Positions 1 through 7,296 of a stretch of 10,369 bases of DNA are shown here, in pieces. This DNA comes from Actinomycetota bacterium (GTDB lineage: Bacteria > Actinomycetota > UBA4738). Position 1 is the first letter of the stretch; every line of letters begins with the position of its first letter. The stretch is taken from positions 1 to 10,369 of the forward strand of contig VAYC01000076.1 of NCBI GenBank assembly GCA_005885025.1, given 5' to 3'. A program made the position numbers and the translations under genes. The notes below the pieces were generated by a model. It was given only the letters and a program-made list of their open reading frames with translations, did not search any database and was not told the origin of the DNA.

Positions 1-99
1 GGATCGCTCAACCAGCTCCACCGCCGTCACCGCGCCGCGCTGGAGCGCGGCGACCATAGTGGCCGCGGACTCGAGCTCGCCATCTCGAACCCCGGTCAT
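1..99 (-). CDS. Amidase-signature family protein, N-terminal fragment (cut by window edge)
   Basis: The minus strand from the ATG at 99-97 is open to the window edge and gives 33 residues, beginning MTGVRDGELESAATMVAALQ and continuing RGAVTAVELVERS. The pattern 'ALxxGxxTAVELVERS' is the usual helical N-terminus of amidase-signature enzymes (amidases, GatA-like proteins), which hydrolyse or transfer amide nitrogen through a Ser-cisSer-Lys triad. That triad would lie beyond the window and cannot be checked. The start codon overlaps the stop of the upstream hydrolase (ATGA), which implies translational coupling and a shared transcript. The family assignment rests only on this short N-terminus, so the substrate is unknown. 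GatA itself is possible but less likely, because no gatC or gatB is seen alongside. Confidence 0.7.
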   Translation of the reverse strand, partial: MTGVRDGELESAATMVAALQRGAVTAVELVERS

Positions 100-878
100 G
101 AATCCGTCAGGAAGCGGGCGACGCGCTCCACGATCTGCGGGATGGCCTGGTACATCTGCATGCCGTCGTCGAACACCATGAGCTGCGCGTTGGGCATGAT
201 CTCGGCGAGGATTCGGCCGACCTCGGCCGGGTGGATCACGTCTCCCTCCCGGCAGATCACGAGGGTCGGGGCGGTCACCTTGCGCATGTCCTCGCGGTCG
301 GTCAGCGGCCGGTCGTCGATAACTTCCCGGATGGCCCTGGGGACGCCGACCGTGTTGAGGTCCTGCAGCATGTTGCGGTCGAAGTCGCGCAGCCACGGAT
401 ACTCGAGGTAGGTGGCCACGCGCTGCGGATCCGACAGCACGGCCTCGACGGCATCCTCGAGCGACTTGCCGTCGACCAGCGCCGCAGTACGCAGCATCCG
501 ATCCTGATACTGAAACGGCACGTCCAGACCGGCCGGGAGCAGGAAGACCAACTTGCGGAACCGGTCGGGCTTCCGGGCAACGAGGTTCGCGATGGCCCCC
601 GCCCCGAGCGAGGTGCCGAAGGCGACCTCGGCTCTGTACGCATCGGCGACGGCCTCCACATCTCGGGCGAAATCCACGAAGCGGTAGCCCCGCTGCGGCG
701 AGGAGCTGTGGCCGTGCCCCCGAAAGCAGAACCGCACCTTCGTCCCGGGGACGAGCGGGGTCAGCTGGGCCAGCTCCCGGCAGGAGTTCGTCAGGCCGTG
801 GGCCAGAAGCGTGACCGGCTCGCCCTCGCCGTCGACCTCGACGTGGAGGGTGACGTCCTCGGTGACGAGCTCAGCCAC
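96..878 (-). CDS. Alpha/beta-fold hydrolase lacking the usual catalytic histidine
   Basis: This 260-residue protein has the length and order of a single-domain alpha/beta hydrolase. The HGLT oxyanion segment is at 27-30, an RGHGHSS turn starts at 53, and the nucleophile elbow GTSLG (88-92) puts Ser90 as nucleophile. A cap-like helical region spans about 120-195, and an acid loop EGDVIHP has Asp213. The place where the family normally has G-H before a proline-rich helix reads DDGMQMYQAIP (237-247), so Met240 sits at the expected His position. The frame on both sides is intact. Such enzymes cleave esters, amides or C-C bonds, and the substrate cannot be told here. The start is a GTG at 878 with only a weak ribosome site; it lies 48 bp after the zinc-ribbon gene on the same strand. 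The gene's stop overlaps the amidase start. Confidence 0.88.
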   Translation of the reverse strand: MAELVTEDVTLHVEVDGEGEPVTLLAHGLTNSCRELAQLTPLVPGTKVRFCFRGHGHSSSPQRGYRFVDFARDVEAVADAYRAEVAFGTSLGAGAIANLVARKPDRFRKLVFLLPAGLDVPFQYQDRMLRTAALVDGKSLEDAVEAVLSDPQRVATYLEYPWLRDFDRNMLQDLNTVGVPRAIREVIDDRPLTDREDMRKVTAPTLVICREGDVIHPAEVGRILAEIMPNAQLMVFDDGMQMYQAIPQIVERVARFLTDS

Positions 879-926
879 CGGGGTCGCGATCGGTCGGCCC
901 GTCGGTGGGTCGCGGAAAGCCCTCGC

Positions 927-2423
927 TCATCCGGCCTGGGGGAAGCTGCCGGTCCACGCCGACATGCGCTGATGCTTGGCCTCCAAGCGGGCCGTGATCC
1001 TGCGAACCAGCATGATCGCCAGCACGGCGGCCAGGGTCGTGGCGGCATCTCCACCCAGGATGTACCGGTCCCTGACGATGAGATCCGCGACCGACGGATG
1101 TTCGCCCGCGGTACTGAAGGCCCCGGCGGCGTTGAAGGCCAGGCTCGGGAACACGTAGACCCTGAGGAGCCACGCGGCCCACCAGATCGCCAGAAGGACA
1201 GTGCTCGGTTTACCTTTCCAGTCCACGGCGCCGGCTTCCGGATCGCTCGCCTTCCACAGTTCGCTCATCGCACGGAAGGGCTGAACGACGTTGGCGATCG
1301 GGATGAACCACCACCCGACCGCCCAGCGGGGTGTGAACTTCACATCCGCGGTACCGAGCGCCCGCACGTTGGCGTGAGAGCGATGTTGCCACATGCACCA
1401 CGCCACGATGGTGGCGATGGCGACCGCTCCGATCGCCAGGTCTATCGCCGCGCCCCGGTTGTCGCTTGCCTCGGCTTCGGACCGGCTGATCACCTCGCCT
1501 CGCTCTTGCCGCTTGAGGAGATCGAGCTCCATCAGCCGGAAGGAGAAGCCCACGACAGTCAGCGCGGCGATGATCCCGAGTAGCCACACCGCCCAGGTCG
1601 CTCGGGTCTTCCCGGAGCGGAAGGTCCCGGTGGAGACCCTGACATCCGGGGGTGCCGTTCCGGTCAGCGGGACCTCGATGGCTTTGGGCTCCCAGGCAGT
1701 GAAGCGGTTCCACGTCATGCTCCACCCCTCGTCGGTGCGAGGGAACCGCATGATCGGTCCGCCGGGTGTCTCGCGGTCCCAGATGCCGAAGAAGTCCTGG
1801 CCGTAGCCGAGGATGTAGCGGGTGCCCGAATGGCTGAAGCGGAGGGCCCCCTCCCCGATCCGGGCACCGGACGGAGACGCCTCTGGGGCCGGCCCCGTCG
1901 AAGTGTCCGCGACCGGAGCCATGGCGTCCTGAGGCGCTGCAATCGGCGCCGGCGCTGCTGGTCCTGGCGTCGAGGTCATGGTTGCCGCCGACCCCGAGGC
2001 GCCCGCCGTCGCAGTGGTCGCGGCCGGCGCACCTCCGGAGCTGGGCTGCTCCGGCACTTCCACCGCCTGAGGTTCCATCGCGTTGAACCGATTCCATGCC
2101 TGGGCCCACCCCTGGTCCGTCCTCGGATACCGCTCCACGGGTTGCCCCGGCTGGTCCCGGCCCCAGATCCCGAAGAAGTCCCGGCCGTACCCCAGCACGT
2201 AGCGAAAGCCCGAGTGGCTGAACCGCACCGCGCCCTCGCCTGGCCGAGCTTCCGGAGAACGCGACTCGGCGCCTGAAGGCGGCGATTCCGAGCCCGGGGC
2301 GAGCGGCCTCGAGGGCTCTGCCGGGACCGAGGACCCTTCGGCCGCCGCGAGGTCGCTCTGGCAGTACCGGCACTTCACGGCCTCGTCCTGGATCCACTCT
2401 GCGCAGTACGGGCAGCGCTTCAC
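927..2423 (-). CDS. Zinc-ribbon, tandem-module membrane protein with DUF4328-like C-terminus
   Basis: I chose the GTG at 2423 because it is preceded by a purine-rich GGGAAGAGGAG site and puts a zinc ribbon at the very N-terminus (Cys4, Cys7, Cys18, Cys21 in two CxYC knuckles), giving 498 residues. Two copies of a 61-residue module follow, at 64-124 and 192-252, each built around FSHSG, a GYGxDFFGIW core, PRTDxGW and WNRF. They are separated by Ala/Pro/Thr-rich linkers that look disordered. The C-terminal half has about five membrane segments (near 277-297, 326-345, 368-384, 408-430, 457-474). Its WWFIPIANVVQPFRAMSELW stretch is the hallmark I associate with DUF4328. Known function: none. By inference it is a membrane sensor or scaffold with cytoplasmic metal-binding and repeat modules. 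A longer upstream frame exists but would overlap the transketolase gene. Confidence 0.85.
   Translation of the reverse strand: MKRCPYCAEWIQDEAVKCRYCQSDLAAAEGSSVPAEPSRPLAPGSESPPSGAESRSPEARPGEGAVRFSHSGFRYVLGYGRDFFGIWGRDQPGQPVERYPRTDQGWAQAWNRFNAMEPQAVEVPEQPSSGGAPAATTATAGASGSAATMTSTPGPAAPAPIAAPQDAMAPVADTSTGPAPEASPSGARIGEGALRFSHSGTRYILGYGQDFFGIWDRETPGGPIMRFPRTDEGWSMTWNRFTAWEPKAIEVPLTGTAPPDVRVSTGTFRSGKTRATWAVWLLGIIAALTVVGFSFRLMELDLLKRQERGEVISRSEAEASDNRGAAIDLAIGAVAIATIVAWCMWQHRSHANVRALGTADVKFTPRWAVGWWFIPIANVVQPFRAMSELWKASDPEAGAVDWKGKPSTVLLAIWWAAWLLRVYVFPSLAFNAAGAFSTAGEHPSVADLIVRDRYILGGDAATTLAAVLAIMLVRRITARLEAKHQRMSAWTGSFPQAG
1668..1850 (-). repeat. Second copy of internal 61-residue module in the zinc-ribbon protein
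   Basis: Residues 192-252 of the protein repeat residues 64-124, with 42 of 61 positions identical by my hand alignment. Similarity extends a few residues further upstream (AR-x-GEGA in both). The unit is rich in aromatic residues (FSHSG, RYxLGYG, DFFGIW, WNRF) and ends in AxEVP. It is not a known repeat family to me, though it looks like a compact beta-rich domain. Confidence 0.85.
2052..2234 (-). repeat. First copy of internal 61-residue module in the zinc-ribbon protein
   Basis: This codes for residues 64-124, directly after the zinc ribbon and a short Pro/Ser-rich linker. Its partner lies 384 bp further along the gene (128 residues apart). The differences between copies are mostly conservative (V/L, V/I, D/E, Y/F), which suggests an old duplication kept under selection and not a recent one. 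Confidence 0.85.
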
Positions 2424-2450
2424 GGCTCCTCTTCCCTTGGCGGCCCTGCG

Positions 2451-2479
2451 AGCGTAGTCCGTTTGAATGGAGCCACCAA
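2451..2479 (-). promoter_or_regulatory. Candidate promoter for the zinc-ribbon gene
   Basis: In the 74-bp gap between the transketolase stop and the GTG at 2423, the minus strand has TTGGTG (2479-2474) and TACGCT (2456-2451) with a 17-bp spacer. The second box fits the TAnnnT pattern common in high-GC Gram-positive promoters. The first matches only three of six consensus bases. A start near 2444 would give a leader of about 20 nt containing the ribosome site. The gene could equally be read through from transketolase. Confidence 0.4.
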
Positions 2480-2497
2480 GCAACCGACCTTGGGCCT

Positions 2498-4339
2498 TCA
2501 GATCCGTCCGATGGCCGAACGAACCGCCCGAGTGATCTTCGCCGACGAGATGCCCGCCCAGTCCCGAAGCTCCTCGGCCGTGCCCGACCCGGGCATCTCG
2601 GTGACCGCGAGCTTGATGACCCGGCCCGAGAGCTCCGCCCCGCCAACCGCGAGCGCCTCCAAAACGGCATCGCCCAGTCCCCCGTCGATCCAATGGTCCT
2701 CGACCACCACGAGCAGGCCGGTGTCTGCGAGCGCCCGCCGAAGCGTTGAGCCGTCGATCGGCTTGACCGAGTAGGCGTCGATGACTCGAACCTGGACGCC
2801 GTCCTGCGCGAGCTGGTCGGCGGCCCTGAGGGCCTCGAACACCGTCACGCCCGCCCCGACGATCGCCGCCCGGTCACCATCGCCGGATCGGAGAACCCTG
2901 CTGCCCCCCACGGCGAACTCCTCGTCCGAGTCGTAGAGGACGGGAGTCTTCTCACGAGTCGTCCGGAGGTAGCTGATGCCCGGCAGGTCGACCATCTGCG
3001 CGACCAGCTTCGCCGTCTGGTTCCCGTCGGAGGGATACAGGACGGTCGAGCCGTACACCGCCCGCATCATGGCGAGGTCTTCGAGGGCCATCTGCGAAGG
3101 GCCATCCTCGCCGATCGACACCCCGGCGTGCGAGCCGCACAGGCGGAGGTTCGCCCTGCTCACCGCGGCCATCCGGATGAAGTCGAACGCCCGGGTGAGG
3201 AAGGCCCCGAACGTCGCCGCGAACGAAACCTTGCCCATGGCCTGCAAGCCGACGGCCGCGCCGAGCATGTTCTGCTCGCCGATGTACATCTCGAAGAATC
3301 GGTCGGGCCAGGCCTTCTGGAAGTCCTCGGTGTGCGTGGAGTTCGACACTTCGCCGTCGAGCACAACGATGTCCGGCCGACCCCTTCCCATCGCGGCGAG
3401 GGTCTCCCCGAACGCCTTCCGGGTGGCGACGTCCTTGTCGTAGTTCGGAAGCGCGACGCCCCCCCCGCCGATCGCGAGCGGCGCCACGTGCTCGGGTTTG
3501 GGTGGGGTGATCACGATGGTCCGCTCTCCGCCCAGCTCCTCGATGGCCTTCTTGGCTTGCTCCTGGTCAAGGGCCTTGCCGTGCCAGCCCTCCGCGTCCG
3601 CGAGGAAAGAGACCCCGTGCCCCTTCACGGTCCTGGCAACGACCAGTGTCGGCCGGTCCGCGTCCTCTGCCTCGCGGTAGGCCCGATCGACCTGCTCGAC
3701 GTCGTGGCCGTCGATACGGACGGCCCGCCAGCCGAAAGATTCGGCCCGTTCCGCGTACACCTCCCCTTCCCACTGGAGCATGGTCGGCCCCCGCTGGCCC
3801 AGGCGATTCATGTCGAGGATGCCGATCAGGTTGACCGCACCGTGGAAGGAGGCGTTGGCCATGGCCTCCCATACCGAACCCTCCACGAACTCCGAGTCAC
3901 CCATCAACACCCACACCCGACCGGGTAGCTCGTCGAGACGCATAGCAAGGGCCATCCCCAATCCGATGGGCAGCCCCTGGCCCAGCGACCCCGTCGCGAC
4001 GTCTACCCACGGCATCTCCGGGACGGGCGCGGGATGGCCCTGGAGCGGGCTGCCGAACTTGCGGAACGACAGCAGCTCCTGGTCGGTGATGGCCCCGATC
4101 GCCTTGAAAGCCGAGTACAGCAGCGGCGAGGCGTGCCCCTTCGACAGCACGAACCGGTCGTTGCCGGGGTTCTTCGGGTCGTCGACGTCGAACCGCAGGT
4201 GATCGGAAAACAGCACGGCCGCCAGATGCGCGGCCGACATGGACGAGGTGGGGTGGCCGGAGCCTGCAGCGGTGGAGGCCCGGATGCTGTCGACACACAG
4301 CTGCGCCGCCAGCTCGTTCCACTCCTGCACCTTGTCCAT
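2498..4339 (-). CDS. tkt: Transketolase, short single-chain (animal-like) type
   Basis: The enzyme transfers two-carbon ketol units between sugar phosphates in the non-oxidative pentose phosphate pathway, using thiamine diphosphate and a divalent metal in the cytosol. The 613-residue product is full length. The pyrophosphate domain (about 1-270) holds GSGHP with His29, SKGHA with His69, GSLGQG, and the cofactor motif GDSE at 147-150 followed by LDMN ending at Asn178. The pyrimidine domain (about 300-465) holds IGEQNM with catalytic Glu355 and EDGPSQMALEDLAM, a stretch I recall as nearly identical in human transketolase. The C-terminal domain follows. GDS replaces the textbook GDG, which I believe is common in this subgroup. 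The ATG at 4339 is preceded by GGGAGG with 7-nt spacing; an upstream in-frame extension looks non-coding. A relative such as DHA synthase or a DXP-synthase-like enzyme is unlikely. Confidence 0.93.
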   Translation of the reverse strand: MDKVQEWNELAAQLCVDSIRASTAAGSGHPTSSMSAAHLAAVLFSDHLRFDVDDPKNPGNDRFVLSKGHASPLLYSAFKAIGAITDQELLSFRKFGSPLQGHPAPVPEMPWVDVATGSLGQGLPIGLGMALAMRLDELPGRVWVLMGDSEFVEGSVWEAMANASFHGAVNLIGILDMNRLGQRGPTMLQWEGEVYAERAESFGWRAVRIDGHDVEQVDRAYREAEDADRPTLVVARTVKGHGVSFLADAEGWHGKALDQEQAKKAIEELGGERTIVITPPKPEHVAPLAIGGGGVALPNYDKDVATRKAFGETLAAMGRGRPDIVVLDGEVSNSTHTEDFQKAWPDRFFEMYIGEQNMLGAAVGLQAMGKVSFAATFGAFLTRAFDFIRMAAVSRANLRLCGSHAGVSIGEDGPSQMALEDLAMMRAVYGSTVLYPSDGNQTAKLVAQMVDLPGISYLRTTREKTPVLYDSDEEFAVGGSRVLRSGDGDRAAIVGAGVTVFEALRAADQLAQDGVQVRVIDAYSVKPIDGSTLRRALADTGLLVVVEDHWIDGGLGDAVLEALAVGGAELSGRVIKLAVTEMPGSGTAEELRDWAGISSAKITRAVRSAIGRI

Positions 4340-4346
4340 GTCATCG

Positions 4347-4352
4347 CCTCCC
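4347..4352 (-). promoter_or_regulatory. Ribosome binding site of transketolase
   Basis: GGGAGG lies 7 nt before the ATG at 4339. It decides the start against an in-frame possibility further upstream (as far as 4513) that would add 58 residues of unlikely composition. Confidence 0.75.
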
Positions 4353-4400
4353 GGCTCTTCGGCCCGCACCCGAGCGTACGAGGCAACCTTACCCGGCCCT

Positions 4401-4438
4401 ACGAACCAGCATCGTTCCGGCTGGTCCCGGCGGTTCGT
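4401..4438. repeat. Inverted repeat in the divergent promoter region
   Basis: ACGAACC (4401-4407) is mirrored by GGTTCGT (4432-4438), and an inner pair ACCAGC (4405-4410) / GCTGGT (4420-4425) closes a 9-nt loop. The two pairings share bases at 4405-4407, so one continuous stem needs a bulge on the right arm. It could be an operator dyad controlling both transcription units or an mRNA leader hairpin. Chance cannot be excluded in DNA of this composition. Confidence 0.4.
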
Positions 4439-4505
4439 CCCTTCATCCGGCTCCCCACCGAGTCTCGTACAACCAAGAAAGGAGCCGCGTCGCGGCGTCC
4501 GAATC

Positions 4506-4510
4506 GGAGG
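4506..4510 (+). promoter_or_regulatory. Ribosome binding site of the FtsX-like permease
   Basis: GGAGG lies 8 nt before the GTG at 4519. It favours that start over the ATG at 4627 (36 codons later), which has no visible ribosome site. Confidence 0.65.
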
Positions 4511-4518
4511 CAAGCCGG

Positions 4519-7296
4519 GTGGAGGGTGGGGGGCGGGGCTCGAACCGCCTGCCGGCCGGACAGGCGTTCGCCCGGACCGGACGAGCGCGGGGCGCCGCTT
4601 TTCTCCGACGGGCCACCCGCCGCTCGATGTGGGTGCAGGCCCCGTTCCTGTTGGTCCGTTTCCCGGCTTTGTTGCTGGCGGTGGGGGGTGCGATCGCCGT
4701 GCTGGTCGCGGCCGTCGCTTCCGGCCCCCTGTTCCTCTCCTCCGCGCAGAACGCGGCCCTCGAGAAGCAGCTCGCCCCAGTCTCCAAGTGGAACGGAGGT
4801 CTCACCGTGGCGGCTACCGGACGGGTATCCGGACCCCTGCCGTACGGTTCCCCCTACGGCGTGGCGACCGCCGAGGACCTGTTCGAGCAACGGGATCGAC
4901 TGCTCCGAGAAGCCGCTTCTCAGCTGGGCGGCCTCTCGCCCGGTGTCATCACGATCATCGGCTCGGCCGGCCAGGCCACCCTGCCAGGCCAGTTCCTGCC
5001 CAGTGCGCCGATTCGGCTGCTCTATCGGGACGATGCCCTAGGCCGGGTCGAGCCCGTTACCGGGCCGGTCGGAAGCGGCGTGTGGATCCCCGATCGAACC
5101 GCAAGCGACTTGCACATCCGTCCAGGCCAGACGTTCGTACTCACCCTGGCGAGCGGGACCGCTCGAATCCGGGTGGCCGGCGTGTACCGGGATCTATCGG
5201 AGGCACCGCTTGCCGATTTCTGGAGTCCCCTCTATACCTACATCGAGCCGTACGGCGTGAACAGGGTGCTCCCGCCGGCGGTGGTGCTGGCCGACCGCTC
5301 GTCGTTCTCGAAGCTGGAAGGCCGTCTGCAGGACGACGCCTCGTTCCGATGGGAGTTCCCGCTGCGGTCCCGCCGCATGACCATCGAGCGCGCACAGGTC
5401 CTCGCTGCCGGGTTGCAGCAGCTCCAGGTGAAGATCGCCGGTTCGGTCCCCCCGTTCTCCGGGTACTTCCACTACCCGACCGTTTTCACCCTCCTCCCGG
5501 ACGCCGTCGATCAGGCCGACTCGACCGCGTTCGCCCTCAAGGGTCCGGTGGGCACCCTGTCACTGGCTGCTGTGATCGTGGCTCTGGCGCTGGTGGCGGC
5601 CACCGGGGTCTTCTGGCTGCATCGCCGGCGGGTGGAGTTCCGGCAACTCGCGGCGCGAGCGCTTCCGGCGAGCGTTCTGGGGATCCGCACGCTGTTCGAG
5701 GCCGCCCTCCCGGCGGCGCTGGTCGCGGTGGGGGCGTGGTTCGGCACCCGGGCCCTCATCGGCGTAGTGGGCCCCTCCACCCTCGTCTCTCCGGAAGCGA
5801 TCGACGCCGCTGCCAGCCATGCGATCTGGACGGTGGCGGGCGCTGTCGGGCTCATCGGGCTGGTCGTCGCCGCCGGGATCCCGCGACAGGTTCGGTCACG
5901 CGTCGGCCGAGCTCGCGAGGTGGCGGGCAGGATCCCGTGGGAAGCCATCCTCTTCGCGCTGGCGGCGGCCTCGTTCTACGAGATCTCCACCCGCGGGACC
6001 GTGGTCGTGTCGAGGAGCGGCGGGCCGCCCAAGGTCGACCGGCTCCTGCTCCTGTTCCCGCTCCTGTTCATCGGGGGCTCCTCCGCACTGTCGGTTCGGC
6101 TGGCGCGCGCCGGACTGGGCCGCATGCGCGGGGTGGGGCGCCGGTGGCCGGTCCCCTGGTTCCTGGCCTTCCGCCGTGTGGCGGGGGCGTCGGCCACCGC
6201 TCTACTTCTGGTGGCGGCGGCCGCGCTCTCGATCGGGATCGTCACGTTCGCCGGCGCGCTCTCGACGTCGGTCCGCGCATCGGCGGACCAGAAGGCCGCG
6301 GCCTTCATCGGAAGTGACGTGGCGATCGAGCTGGGAGGGGCGGACCCTCGGCTGCCGTCCGGCTTCCCCTTTCCCGCGACGTTGGTCACCCGCTACGCGG
6401 CCGGGCCGACCCTGATCCCCCAGCGGACGACGGTCGAGATCATCGGAGTGGACGCGGCGACCTTCCCTCAGGCGGCCTTCTGGGACCGAAGTTTCGGCGA
6501 CGAACCGCTCCCTGCGCTGCTCCGCGGGCTGCACACATCGAATCCGTTGCGGCTGCCCGTCCTGGTCCTCTCTCAACAGGGGATCGGTCCGACCACCCTC
6601 CTGATCGGCACGTCCTACCTTCCCGTCGATGTCGTTGGCCAGCTTCGCGGCTTTCCGGGCGCGCCGCCAACCACGGCGATCCTCGTGACCGATCGGGACG
6701 TCATGGTGCGAACGCTTCAGGCGCACTCCATCAGCCGGGAGCTCCTGTCTTCCGACGTGGAGCTCTGGGCCCGCGGCGATCCCCGGGCCGTCGTGGCGGC
6801 GGCTCGAAAGGCGGGCCTCACCGTGCTGCGAGTGACGGAGGCCAAGGAGGTCCGCTCGTCGCCCGGGCTCCTCGCGATCACCTGGACGTCCGGGTACATG
6901 GCGATGGTGGGCGCGCTCACCGGCATCGTCGCGCTGGTGGGGATGCTCCTGTATCTCCAGGCGCGGCAACGCCAGCGAGAGGTCTCCTACGCTCTGGCCA
7001 AACGAATGGGACTGCGGCCAGGAGCGCACGGGTTGTCCCTCCTCGCGGAGACGGCCGGACTGCTCATGGCCTCGTTCGTCCTGGGGACACTGTTCGGCGC
7101 GATCGCCGGGGCACTCACGTTCGGCCGGCTCGATCCGATCCCCGCGCTTTCACCGGCCATGCGCCTGCGTCTCGCGCCGAGCGCCATTGCCCTGGTCGCC
7201 GCGATCCTTCTGGCCGCATCAACGGTTGGGGCCGCGCTCGCTCAGGGGCGGGCCAGCCGGGCGAACGCCGCGGAGGTGATGCGCCTTGCTCCGTGA
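4519..7296 (+). CDS. FtsX-like ABC transporter permease (large, about 10 membrane segments)
   Basis: The 925-residue integral membrane protein has an N-terminal hydrophobic helix (about 46-73) followed by a large extracytoplasmic domain (about 75-340). A set of membrane segments lies between 345 and 525, then one at about 558-580. A second extracytoplasmic domain (about 585-785) precedes three C-terminal segments (about 792-814, 841-865, 886-906). This two-half layout is that of duplicated FtsX/MacB-superfamily permeases, which work as mechanotransducers or lipid/peptide exporters rather than classical importers. The loop after the first C-terminal segment (QARQRQREVSYALAKRMGL) matches the conserved FtsX motif that docks on the ATPase. 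The next two genes overlap or abut and encode ATPases, so they form one transporter. The substrate cannot be read from sequence. The GTG start is supported by the GGAGG at 4506, although the first 36 residues are basic and of low complexity. Confidence 0.88.
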   Translation: MEGGGRGSNRLPAGQAFARTGRARGAAFLRRATRRSMWVQAPFLLVRFPALLLAVGGAIAVLVAAVASGPLFLSSAQNAALEKQLAPVSKWNGGLTVAATGRVSGPLPYGSPYGVATAEDLFEQRDRLLREAASQLGGLSPGVITIIGSAGQATLPGQFLPSAPIRLLYRDDALGRVEPVTGPVGSGVWIPDRTASDLHIRPGQTFVLTLASGTARIRVAGVYRDLSEAPLADFWSPLYTYIEPYGVNRVLPPAVVLADRSSFSKLEGRLQDDASFRWEFPLRSRRMTIERAQVLAAGLQQLQVKIAGSVPPFSGYFHYPTVFTLLPDAVDQADSTAFALKGPVGTLSLAAVIVALALVAATGVFWLHRRRVEFRQLAARALPASVLGIRTLFEAALPAALVAVGAWFGTRALIGVVGPSTLVSPEAIDAAASHAIWTVAGAVGLIGLVVAAGIPRQVRSRVGRAREVAGRIPWEAILFALAAASFYEISTRGTVVVSRSGGPPKVDRLLLLFPLLFIGGSSALSVRLARAGLGRMRGVGRRWPVPWFLAFRRVAGASATALLLVAAAALSIGIVTFAGALSTSVRASADQKAAAFIGSDVAIELGGADPRLPSGFPFPATLVTRYAAGPTLIPQRTTVEIIGVDAATFPQAAFWDRSFGDEPLPALLRGLHTSNPLRLPVLVLSQQGIGPTTLLIGTSYLPVDVVGQLRGFPGAPPTTAILVTDRDVMVRTLQAHSISRELLSSDVELWARGDPRAVVAAARKAGLTVLRVTEAKEVRSSPGLLAITWTSGYMAMVGALTGIVALVGMLLYLQARQRQREVSYALAKRMGLRPGAHGLSLLAETAGLLMASFVLGTLFGAIAGALTFGRLDPIPALSPAMRLRLAPSAIALVAAILLAASTVGAALAQGRASRANAAEVMRLAP
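7272..7280 (+). promoter_or_regulatory. Near-perfect Shine-Dalgarno site for the first ATPase
   Basis: GGAGGTGAT, almost fully complementary to the 16S rRNA 3' end, lies within the last codons of the permease and 5 nt before a TTG at 7286. It supports TTG as the start and tight coupling of permease and ATPase translation. Confidence 0.75.

Larger units (their letters stand above)
4340..4518. other. Divergent intergenic region between transketolase and ABC permease
   Basis: This 179-bp stretch must hold promoters for both directions. I could not find a convincing -35/-10 pair on either strand. A TACAAC hexamer (4468-4473, plus strand) and TAAGGT (4391-4386, minus strand) are possible -10 boxes without good partners. 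It also contains an inverted repeat (4401-4438) and an isolated AAAGGAG (4478-4484) with no start codon behind it. Confidence 0.6.

Noticed and set aside
33..52. Perfect 9-bp inverted repeat CGCCGCGCT-GG-AGCGCGGCG
   Set aside because: It lies within the amidase codons for Ala-Ala-Leu-Gln-Arg-Gly-Ala, has a 2-nt loop and no context for a terminator; GC-rich coding bias explains it.
231..1583. Long open frame on the plus strand opposite the hydrolase and zinc-ribbon genes
   Set aside because: Its product is rich in Arg/Gly/Pro/His with no recognisable motif; it is an antisense shadow typical of high-GC DNA.
2424..2693. Upstream extension of the zinc-ribbon protein by 90 residues
   Set aside because: It would overlap the transketolase C-terminus, its composition is atypical, and the zinc ribbon starts exactly at the GTG at 2423.
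2498..4339. GDS for GDG in the transketolase cofactor motif as a sign of an inactive enzyme
   Set aside because: The metal-binding Asp and Asn and the catalytic Glu and His residues are all present with normal spacing, and I believe GDSE is common in this subgroup.
4478..4484. AAAGGAG resembling a ribosome site for a small gene or leader peptide
   Set aside because: No ATG, GTG or TTG follows at a usable distance.
4340..4513. N-terminal extension of transketolase by 58 residues
   Set aside because: Family members start near the ATG at 4339, which has a good ribosome site; the extension has no family similarity I can see.
4239..6317. 692-codon plus-strand frame overlapping the transketolase 5' end and the permease
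   Set aside because: Low-complexity Arg/Gly/Pro composition and out-of-frame relation to the clear permease; a shadow frame.
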